NCBI GenBank assembly: GCA_036785325.1
Contig: JAXIVH010000044.1
Location: 1,895,001-1,959,000 of the forward strand
Source of the DNA: Urophycis tenuis
Taxonomy: Eukaryota > Chordata > Actinopteri > Gadiformes > Phycidae
Reading direction: 5' to 3'
DNA: 64,000 nucleotides
Within the stretch, counting starts at the first letter, position 1. The number at the start of each line of letters is the position of its first letter. Position numbers and translations under genes: made by a program. Of the stretch, positions 10,102 to 19,989 are shown one piece after another. The notes under the pieces were generated by a model. It was not told the DNA's origin. It was given only the letters and a program-made list of their open reading frames with translations, and did not search any database.

Positions 10102-10872
10102 AAGTCCCAGGTTGAGCACTTCGTTGGCTCCTTGTCAATCCCAATGACTTATAGAAAAAGTTTTCTTAAATGTCATCAAATTTTTTAACAAAACGGGGTG
10201 TCTTCAGTGAGAGAGCTGTACCGTGTTGGGCTCTAATCCCCCACCCACTTACCTACTTTGCCCACCCGCGTCCCCACTCAGACTCATTCGCATGGGAATG
10301 GATGGATGAACTCATTCACTCACTCATTCACTCACTCATTCACCACCCAATCACCACGATCCATTTATTCCCATTGTGATGAATGGATGCAAGAATTTCA
10401 TCCATTGACCCAGACACTCTAACATTCACACAAATTACCCTTAGCAGGATTTGAACCCATGTCTACCGAACAGATGTGTAGCAGCTCTCTCAACTGCGCC
10501 ACAGAGACACCGACAAAGTTTGTGCGGGAGGTTCTACTGTACGTTACAATCCACATGTTAGTGTTTGTTGTAAAAACATGCAAGTCCACATTGTTCTTGG
10601 CATGAGTTGAACCCATGACTCAAGATCAGTTCACCAACAGCTCCATCCATTGTGCCACTGAGCCGCTGGCTGTGAATGAAGTCAAAGTGTATAATTGACT
10701 TTACAATTCAATGTCTCTTTGTAAAGAGTCAATCATCCCAAAGGCAAAGCAGACATGTTTCGACAGTGCTGAATCCATTATGAATAAGCAGTAGCCTGAA
10801 CAGGGACTTGAACCCTGGACCCTCAGATTAAAAGTCTGATGCTCTACCAGCTGAGCTACTTAGGCTTCATTC
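10102..10872. repeat. Array-interrupting block, copy 2
   Basis: Nearly identical to 8561-9331, offset 1,541 bp, including both tRNA-like sequences and the tRNA-Lys. Few differences are visible, which indicates a recent duplication or ongoing homogenisation. Confidence 0.9.
10794..10865 (-). tRNA. tRNA-Lys (UUU), copy 2
   Basis: Like copy 1, but the anticodon stem is the standard TCAGA/TCTGA pair, whereas copy 1 has a G-T wobble. It keeps the A-C mismatch in the acceptor stem and the T discriminator. Confidence 0.8.
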
Positions 10873-12265
10873 AGAGGTTCAACTCCTGTCGAGGTTGGTG
10901 CTGATGATCATTAATGTTTTCATATCAATTGTCTGACTTCTAAGTCAAGTATAACCTCCAAACATGTCATGGAAAGCATCATGGTGGTGCAGTGGATAGA
11001 GCTCCTTGTGTACACCTCTGAAGACACAGGTTCAACTCCTGTCGAGGTTGGTGCTGATGATCATTCATGTTTTCATATCAATTGTCTGACTTCTAAGTCA
11101 AGTATAACCTCCAAACATGTCATAGAAAGCATCATGGTGGTGCAGTGGATAGAGCTGTTGTGTACAGCTCTGGAGACACAGGTTCAAGTCCTGCCGCGGT
11201 TGGTACTGATGATCATTAATGTTTTCATATCAATTGTCTGACTTCTAAGTCAAGTATAACCTCCAAACATGTCATAGAAAGCATCACGGTGGTGCAGTGG
11301 ATAGAGCTGTTGTGTACAGCTCTGGAGACACAGGTTCAAGTCCTGTCGAGGTTGGTGCTGATGATCATTAATGTTTTCATATCAATTGTCTGACTTCTAA
11401 GTCAAGTATAACCTCCAAACATGTCATAGAAAGCATCATGGTGGTGCAGTGGATAGAGCTGTTGTGTACAGCTCTGGAGACACAGGTTCAAGTCCTGTCG
11501 AGGTTGGTGCTGATGATCATTAATGTTTTCATATCAATTGTCTGACTTCTAAGTCAAGTATAACCTCCAAACATGTCATAGAAAGCATCATGGTGGTGCA
11601 GTGGATAGAGCTGTTGTGTACAGCTCTGGAGACACAGGTTCAAGTCCTGCCGCGGTTGGTGCTGATGATCATTAATGTTTTCATATCAATTGTCTGACTT
11701 CTAAGTCAAGTATAACCTCCAAACATGTCATAGAAAGCATCACGGTGGTGCAGTGGATAGAGCTGTTGTGTACAGCTCTGGAGACACAGGTTCAAGTCCT
11801 GTCGAGGTTGGTGCTGATGATCACTAATGTTTTCATATCAATTGTCTGACTTCTAAGTCAAGTATAACCTCCAAACATGTCATAGAAAGCATCATGGTGG
11901 TGCAGTGGATAGAGCTGCTTGTGTACAGCTCTGGAGACACAGGTTCAAGTCCTGTCGAGGTTGGTGCTGATGATCATTAATGTTTTCATATCAATTGTCT
12001 AACTTCAAAGTCAAGTATAACCTCCAAACATGTCATAGAAAGCATCATGGTGGTGCAGTGGATAGAGCTGTTGTGTACAGCTCTGGAGACACAGGTTCAA
12101 GTCCTGCCGCGGTTGGTGCTGATGATCATTCATGTTTTCATATCAATTGTCTGACTTCTAAGTCAAGTATAACCTCCAAACATGTCATAGAAAGCATCAC
12201 GGTGGTGCAGTGGATAGAGCTGTTGTGTACAGCTCTGGAGACACAGGTTCAAGTCCCAGGTTGAG
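10873..12265 (+). repeat. tRNA-like tandem array, block 3 (partial + 9 units)
   Basis: Nine full ~153-bp units with A and B boxes, the longest of the three blocks. Most have both the 8-bp central hairpin and the perfect T-arm. Spacers are nearly identical between units. Confidence 0.85.
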
Positions 12266-12978
12266 CACTCTTTCTTAAATGTCATCAAATTTTTTAACAA
12301 AACGGGGTGTCTTCAGTGAGAGAGCTGTACCGTGTTGGGCTCTAATCCCCCACCCACTTACCTACTTTGCCCACCCGCGTTCCCACTCAGACTCATTCGC
12401 ATGGGAATGGATGGATGAACTCATTCACTCACTCATTCACTCACTCATTCACCACCCAATCACCACGATCCATTTATTCCCATTGTGATGAATGGATGCA
12501 AGAATTTCATCCATTGACCCAGACACTCTAACATTCACAAATTACCCTTAGCAGGAATTGAACCCCTGTCTACCGAACAGATGTGTAGCAGCTCTCTCAA
12601 CTGCGCCACAGAGACACCGACAAAGTTTGTGCGGGAGGTTCTACTGTACGTTACAATCCACATGTTAGTGTTTGTTGTAAAAACATGCAAGTCCACATTG
12701 TTCTTGGCATGAGTTGAACCCATGACTCAAGATCAGTTCACCAACAGCTCCATCCATTGTGCCACTGAGCCGCTGGCTGTGAATGAAGTCAAAGTGTATA
12801 ATTGACTTTACAATTCAATGTCTCTTTGTAAAGAGTCAATCATCCCAAAGGCAAAGCAGACATGTTTCGACAGTGCTGAATCCATTATGAATAAGCAGTA
12901 GCCTGAACAGGGACTTGAACCCTGGACCCTCAGATTAAAAGTCTGATGCTCTACCAGCTGAGCTACTCAGGCTTCATT
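12266..12978. repeat. Array-interrupting block, copy 3 (shortened)
   Basis: The third copy of the block. It lacks about 60 bp at its left edge that the other two have. No array units follow it; the array ends here. Confidence 0.88.
12901..12972 (-). tRNA. tRNA-Lys (UUU), copy 3, fully paired acceptor stem
   Basis: This copy has GCCTGAG at the 5' end, restoring a G-C pair at 5-68, so all arms pair. It has anticodon TTT, standard anticodon stem and perfect T-arm. The discriminator is still T. It is the best candidate of the three for a working gene. Confidence 0.85.
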
Positions 12979-12989
12979 CAGATGGTAGA

Positions 12990-14110
12990 GGGTAGAAAGA
13001 GAAAACATTAAACAGTTAAAAAAAAATACAGTCATGGCAGTAGAAATAATCATCAGGAATCCTGATCACAGTCTGCATTACACCAGGGCAATCAAAACAA
13101 TCACAGGTTAAATAGGGAAGAGTTGTTATGGCAACCGCACACCAGGGAAATACAACTTGGACTGAGGTGGCATCCTACCTAGTGTGTTTCCTAGGTATGA
13201 TGCTTCCTATGTAGGTAGGACACTTCTTCCTAGGTGGGTAGGGTGCTTCCTAGGTGGATAGGATGCTTCCTAGGTTGGTTCATCTGTGTTTTGATTTCTT
13301 GGCAAAATTTGAAATAGAGAAGTAATAGAATGACATCTCACCCAGACACGGCCAGCAGCTCATCAACTAGAAAGAATGTAGGAGAGGATGCGGTATTGGG
13401 GGCTAGGGGTGGTTCTAGTGTGTAGAATGGAGAAAGGTGGACAAAGGTGCTTGCTTCGTATTGTCAACACTTCCCTGATTTGACAACACAGCAGGTGTGC
13501 CACAGTTCACCTGGTGGTTAATAAACCCACCAGATGTTGCTACAGTTCACCTGCTGATATTTAATACACCAGGTGCTGCTGTAGTCATCTGGTGAGTAAA
13601 CACAGCAGGTGTTTACGCTAAAGTTCACTTGCTGGATGGAATAAAGACACCAATCCGTCTGATTATATAAAGGGAAATTTACTGCCAAATAATAATAGTT
13701 GTAGTTTGGTAGTTTAGAAAATTTGTATTCATGGCCTCGCCTACCTTGGCTTGCGCCCACCTGCAGGAAGAAAGTATTGATTCTGCGGCCAACAGATAGC
13801 AGAGCCTGTCTCAGGCTAAATACGGTAAAAAAATACAGTCTCTCTCTTGGAAGTTTGCTCACAACTCCTGCCTTACGGCAACCCCACAGGAACACTCTCC
13901 AACACAGAACAGTCTCTTACATGCCGTCCTCGTTTCGCTATCAATAGAGCAAACAGACAGCATAGAAAAACACAACAATAATAATAATAATGACAACCAC
14001 CAGGGCAAAAACATCACCTCATACCCACAAAACACACACAGTGAACCCTCTCAATCAGAAACCTATGCCCAACCACAGGAATCTCAACGCATGACAAAAT
14101 CCTGAAGGTG
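12990..14110. other. Intergenic; short degenerate repeats, no gene
   Basis: It contains a degenerate tandem repeat of gcttcctaggtgg around 13,170-13,280, a run of caggtg/cacctg-containing repeats at 13,490-13,640, and an (AAT)n run near 13,977. Open frames here are short and without recognisable domains. Confidence 0.6.
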
Positions 14111-14215
14111 CGAAGGCGGTCGCAGGACCCGTCCCTTGTGGCACCGCACTGACCCAGGCTCCAACAGACCCTCTCTCAGTTCAGTGTTCCACCCCCTCAG
14201 CCCGCTGCAGCTTCA

Positions 14216-14345
14216 CAGGCTGGGGAGGCCGGGACAACCCTGACGCTCTGGGGAGGCCGGGAGGGAAGGGAGCAGCTCCACAGGCTGGGGAGGCCGGGAC
14301 AACCCTGACGCTCCGGGGAGGCCGGGAGGGAAGGGGAAGGGCGAG
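14216..14345. repeat. 65-bp tandem duplication
   Basis: The stretch caggctggggaggccgggac and the following ~45 bp occur twice, 65 bp apart, with few changes. It lies downstream (minus strand) of the gypsy integrase remnant and may belong to that element. Confidence 0.8.
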
Positions 14346-14459
14346 GAGCAGTCTGTGATGGCAGAGGCAGTGTGTATCGTTTCAGTCTATCATGATGAAC
14401 AACTTGGGCCCCTTTCCAGGGGGTCCAAAGGGTTGACGATGCGGTATGTTAGCGCAGCC

Positions 14460-14789
14460 TCACCTCCGGAAACCAGCGCCTGTACGACCCGGTAGGGGGC
14501 CCTTCCACAGTGGCGCCAGCTTTGTGCGGCTCTCAGTGGGGTCGCTCAGCCACACCAACGCGGCCACTTCATAGGCACTGTGGCAAACACCCTCATCATG
14601 ATACAGTTTCTGTCTCTCACGAGCCTCAGTAGAGTTGAGCCTGGCGGTGCTGAATGCCGACTCCAGCCTCTCCACCATAGATGACAAATACCGCGACATG
14701 TGATGCGTGTGTATAAAACTGTGTGCGCGCAACAATAAATTCTCTTGGCCCATTTTGGATTCCCACAAAGTGAGCGTTGAGCAGTTCAT
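14460..14789 (-). pseudogene. Ty3/gypsy-like integrase C-terminal fragment
   Basis: The minus strand encodes MVERLESAFSTARLNSTEAR and then VAALVWLSDPTESRTKLAPL with WKGP. This is the usual post-core integrase segment (YxVGDLVWLxxPxxxxKLxxxWxGPY) of gypsy-class elements. The N-terminal part of the open frame comes from the segment shared with 1.5 kb. No other pol domain is adjacent. Confidence 0.65.
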
Positions 14790-14799
14790 AAGCCTCCGT

Positions 14800-17060
14800 G
14801 TCTCTAGGTTATATCAATGTAACGGGGTATGTGCGAGTCTCCGTGCGATTCAACTCTGACAACAGTAATCAACACCAAGATTCCACAACATGTCTTAACT
14901 TACGTATGTCATTGAGCTTCCGAGACGAGTAAAATTTGCCGAGAAAGCCCTGGCAACAGGGGCGCCTTAATAGCACTTGAGGCCCCCCCCCCTCCTGCCC
15001 GCCAATCGCGCATCAATTTCTCAACAGCAATTTAGTCAAATAGCCCACACCAACCTGCATAATTGAACTGTATATAGCTTGCTTATACTGTATCTTGGTT
15101 AAAACAAAATACATTTGAATTTATTTTTGTTATCTATTACATGCCGCTGTAGAGCAGAGTAATGACACCGCGAATACGGATGTTTATCATCTTTATTTTT
15201 TATTTTTTTAAGAGGCCCCTGATTGGCCGAGGCCCCGGGCTGAAGCCCATGTAAGCCCGTGCGCCACTGCCTGGCAAATGCACCTGTCGATCGGCTATAC
15301 AGGCTCTAGGGCTCATGACTGACTACAAATTAATGACCTTTAGCGCCCCTAGTGGTCACTTACAGTCCTATCACGACGCTCCACCATACCATCCGACTTG
15401 GAAACAGCCGCCGCATAAAAAAAAAACTAAACACTTCAGCCACCAATGTAACTAAGGCAGTGTATCTACTGCGCCACTGAGTAGCGCTGTAACCCAAATT
15501 ACGATTCATTGGTTCATTTAAATGCTTTCTGATCGTTCCGATATACCGTAGGGTTGATGCGTGTTTGGCGTGGGACGCCATTTTGTTTTCAATGTACGCT
15601 ATCGATCTTACAGGTAAGTCACGTTATATTTAGAGAAAAAATTCGAATCAAATATTACACTTGAGTTCGTTTTTATAAACCATACAAAATGTTAAACTTA
15701 GTCACTTAAATACTGTGTTATTTGTGTAACTAGCTATTTGTTTTTTTTATACAAAATACCAAGTGGAATATGATAGAGATTAAATTACAGCTACAGGTTG
15801 CTTATCTGTTAGCACCAATTATTGGAATGCACTAGCATGTAAATGCACTGAATGATCATTTTGGATGTACACTATCAACCTTACAGACTGTGCTGAACAA
15901 TAAATCACACCTCGCCACCATTATCGAACACCTCCGTCTCCCGTGAGGATCCATTCCACGCACAACCACCCGCCAGAAGATAAGAACACAACGCAGAGTA
16001 GCGGGTTGTTGGAGAGCCAGAGAAAGAGGGTTACATAACCCAGCGTCTTGGGTTCGCCTAAGTGCGCAACTCTAATAAAAAAATAAGTGGGACAGAGATG
16101 TTGTACCGCGACCAGCAACAGCTCCAACTAGGATAGTGTGGGCGTTTATAATTAATTACAAACAGCACCAACAACTGTGCCACTATGTGATTTTGTGAGT
16201 TTATAGAGAATATTTTACGATACAATTCACATGACATTGTTTCTTGACAAAACGTGTAAAATATTAGACACTGAACCCCAACTTGCTCCCCGGGCACTGA
16301 ACATAGCAGCCCACTGCTCCTATGTACCATAGGATGGGTCAAATGAACACAGCAGCCCACTGCTCCTATGTACCATAGGATGGGTCAAATGCAGAGAGCA
16401 CATTTTGTTCCCATGTCTAACAAATACTGAGAATGACCAATAAAGACCGATAGGTCCTATCTAAACTACTTCACTTTGTTTTTCACAATGCCAACATGGC
16501 AAATAATTACAAAAAAAAGTACAGCGCCATCTAGCGTCCACTTGTAATTTATTTTACGTCCTACGAGGTACCTATAGGCTTGATTTTATAAAACCAGGAC
16601 AATGTTTACTTTTGAATCAACCGTTAGGGACGCGTTCTGTGCGCCTTTTGTCGACATGCATTTTCCCCGTTGACCTGCCATCCTCCCAGAGACCCTGCTA
16701 AGGTCAGCCGGCGCTTCTTCTGAAACAACTTCATGGACTTTTCAGTTCGTAACGTTCAAGGGAATCGGCCGCACCCCACACGGCATAGAAAGCCTCACGT
16801 TAGAAAAGAAAAAAAAAGACGAAAGATGAAGTGTTCGTAGGATGAATTCACCGTGCATGCGGTTGGTTTTCAGGAGAACTCCATGGCTCCATTTGGAAAT
16901 GATGAGCATACACTGTGATGCCGGAGTTTCTCTCTCCAGCTTAGTTTAGCTTAGCATTTGTGTACAGGAGTCTAAAAAGTCTGAATAAAGTCGTAAAGAA
17001 GAGGAACTGTTGGTCCAGGTTCTGCCGGCTCATCTCCTGAACCACGGACTCCGTTAAGAA
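14800..17060. other. Intergenic; no gene recognised
   Basis: AT-rich sequence without convincing exons. At 16,306-16,397 a 46-bp unit is repeated twice; each contains the inverted repeat CCTATGtacCATAGG. Near 15,590 a short stretch acgctatcgatcttacaggtaagtc looks like an exon-intron border but has no supported frame. Confidence 0.5.
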
Positions 17061-17069
17061 CAACATGGG

Positions 17070-18000
17070 GCCTTATTTAATTATACATCTTTTATACATA
17101 TTTTTTGTTGTACAATCAAACACAAAAATGCAATGAAAAGACCGAAACGAAAACAATGAATGACTCCTACTTTCCTCGCTGTCCTATCCTACTGCTGGCT
17201 CTCTAGTACTCCTGTCATGGTAAGTTCAGGTCACGTAAGGTCATTGTCACATGGTCCACCGGTTGGATTAGCTTCATCTTACTCACTTGAAGACGTTCTG
17301 CCTTAACAGCCGCCCCCCCCCCACACACACACACAACATCCTTCATTTTTTTAGTCGACAAGAGTTATAGTTTACACGTATACCTTTTTGTTTATGATGA
17401 CGGGAGGAAGATGGCCGCCGGTGATGTAGAGCGAGACCACACGTTCTCATGGAAAGCCAACATGGTGCCTCGCATGACGAGGACACCCACACGTACAACA
17501 CACACTCTCACAAACCTCAAGGGCCACAAAAGCATGAACGCAAACCTGGACGTTTATATTTTTATTTAAAACCAAATTTTATTCTTTACATATTTTTTGT
17601 TTTTAAATGTACAATCAAACTGAAGTAAATCATACATTAATTCCTCATCACAATAATGTACAGCTCTAAATAACACTAGCCATAAATAAAAACAAAAAGG
17701 GTGGAACATGGAGGTCAGTATGAATACAGTTAGGCGAACACCACTCAAACACAACGTCTCCCACCACTCCAACACAAAAACGCAATAAAAAACAAAAAAA
17801 ACGACAAAAACGAAAAACAACGAATGACTCCTACTTTTCCTCGTTGTCCCACACACTGGAGGCTCGCTCGCCCTTACATGGTCACATGGTCGACCGGTTA
17901 CATTGGCTTGGGCCTCATCAGAGCCTCAAGCCCTTCCCCTCAAACACAACAGCCTTCATATGTTATTAGTCGACAGAGTTAGTTTTTCTTTAATGTTGAC
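17070..18000 (-). repeat. Diverged tandem duplication, about 490 bp, near clcn3 3' end
   Basis: 17,075-17,480 and 17,570-18,000 are alignable: both hold tacatattttttgtt, then gtacaatcaaac, gaatgactcctac, tcacatggtc and ttagtcgac in the same order. On the minus strand the second copy carries AATAAA-type signals near 17,570-17,585. It probably represents a duplicated distal 3' UTR of clcn3. Confidence 0.6.
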
Positions 18001-19898
18001 GCTGGGAAGAGTCCATTAGGGGCTACAACAGGACATTGAGGGGGGCGGGGCCCGCTTGGACACGGCTCGCAACGGACCAATCGGAAGCATTAAAATCCCC
18101 GCGTTGTGCAAATTTGGTTGCCGTCAGGGTGCAAATATTATACCGTCTTTTGACGCGCGATACCGCTTTGGCTGCACGTCGCTCTGCGTTCCCCGCGGCG
18201 TCAAATAAAAGGAACATAAAAAATAGTGGTAGACCCCGATTGTGATGTCACAATAGTTGGGACGGGGGGGGGGGGGGGGGGGGGGCGACAAATAAAACGT
18301 TTTCTTCGACGCACGCCACAGACACGCCAACATGACTGCTGACAGCGTGAACGTAGGGTGAACAAACGCACGTACACAGAGAAACCCTGGGGGGGGGTGG
18401 GTGACACTGCGGAAGTGAGGGGGGCGGGGCGGACCGGAGTCAAGATGGCCGCCGCTCGTGACGTGGCGCGATACCGCGTTCTCCCGGACGGCATCACGAG
18501 AGCCCGGTTCGGCGCAAAAAGAAATAGAAACACAAATACAAATTAAAAAAAAAAAGTGTCATCTGAGAACAGGCAGTCACTGTGCAGCATCACCATCCTC
18601 ATCATCATCATCATCATCATCATCAGGACCGAGCCCATGGGGTCACCAGTGTGACATCGGGTACTCCAGTCTTTGTGCGGGTTCGCCTCACCCTCTCAAG
18701 CCGTTCAGCGTGACTAAAGATTACAGCAGGATCAATACTCACAAAAGTAGAAGCCACGGCGCTCGTCTTGAGGAGGAAACAGCGGAACGGGGCGCTGCTT
18801 TCTCGCTGCTCTCCGTGTCAAAGAAGGAAAACTAAAAATCACAGACGTAACCGAACCCTCCCCCCCCCCCCTCCCGTGTCCGGGGGACACCCACGCAAAG
18901 ATGGGTCACACACACACACACACACACACTCCGGCCTGGCTCAGAAAGTAGGCCTTCTTGAAATCCAGTACGGACCAATCCATCACACACAACAGTAGTT
19001 GTTTGAAGCAGGAGATGGGAAGGGTGTGTGTGTCCGTCCAACACAGTTACCACACACTGACTGGAATGTAGAGCTCGCATTAGAGTGCACACAGACAACA
19101 CACACGCACAGGTGCACACCACGCCACGTGCAAATAGTCTTTACGCAGGATTACGGAGGGTGTGTGTGTGTGTATGTGAGCACAGGGAAGGTCCCTCCTC
19201 ATATGGCAGCTGATCATTCTGACCTTTGACCCCTCAGGTCTGTCCCAGCACTAGGTCCCCCCCCACAGTCAAGGAGCAGCGGCAAACAGTGTGTGTCTGT
19301 GTGTGTGTGTGTGTGTTTCTGGACAGCCGAGTGTGTTTGAAAACCAAAGGACAGCATGCATGCACAGGTGTGTGTGTGTGCGCGAGTGTGTCTGTGTGCG
19401 TCATCTGTGAGTGCAAAAAAAGGTATGACCAAAATAGGTAGGTGTGTGTTTGTACGCAGTGGTTTGTTCAAAGCTCCTTGTGTGTGTGTGTGTGTGTGTG
19501 TGTGTCCTCCCCCCCCCCATGTCATCCATGCACCACCTCGGTTCTCATCCGCATAGCCGAGCGATGGCCCCCCAGTGTCCATGTGCCTCACCCCCCCCCC
19601 ACCCAAACACCACCTCCTCCTCCTCCTCCTCCTATAGGGGCACTCTGCCCCGCGAATCTCCTGAGTCCCTCAGCCAGACCCCTGGTGTGCGGTGGGGGGG
19701 GGGGATGTGCAGGTGTGTATCTACAGAGGGTTGCCCGCGGCGATGCGTTCGAGGCTGTGGTTTGCGTACACGTGTGTTGTGTGTGTATATTTATGTGTGT
19801 GTGTGTGTTAGTATTCAGAGTCGTCTAGGAGGCGGACCTCCTCGCCGCTGGCCGCGGTGGCTGCCGGGGGCGACGGCGGCGGCCCAGGAAGCAGCGCA
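17570..19898 (-). other. clcn3: Probable clcn3 3' untranslated region
   Basis: No coding exon was found downstream of the clcn3 stop codon on the minus strand. The region holds many simple repeats: (G)22 at 18,264-18,285, (TCA)n near 18,600, and several (GT)n runs at 18.9-19.8 kb. Poly(A)-signal-like sequences occur on the minus strand near 17.57 kb. The UTR end is inferred. Confidence 0.4.
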
Positions 19899-19989
19899 CT
19901 AGTTGAACATGATGGACTCGGGGTCTTGGTTGGCCATCTGCGCCATGTGACGCAGGATGTCCTTCTTTGTGATGATCCCCAGCAGGCGC
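19899..19989 (-). CDS. clcn3: clcn3 last coding exon, read in two frames
   Basis: Joined directly to the 25,358 exon it reads RLLGIITKKDILRHMAQMAN then QDPESIMFN and stop (TAG at 19,899-19,901), completing CBS2 as in the short ClC-3 C-terminus. If the 76-bp exon at 23,959-24,034 is included, the same DNA is read in another frame as GADGQPRPRVHHVQL, matching GPDGKPRPRFNNVQL of the mammalian ClC-3B tail, and continues to a stop near 19,825. Confidence 0.93.

Noticed and set aside
7905..12265. CRISPR-like regular repeat pattern
   Set aside because: Whole ~153-bp units are repeated, including the spacers, the context is a vertebrate genome, and the units carry Pol III boxes.
19226..19606. Cys/Val- and Thr/His-rich open frames in the clcn3 3' flank
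   Set aside because: They are (GT)n/(CA)n microsatellites translated on each strand.
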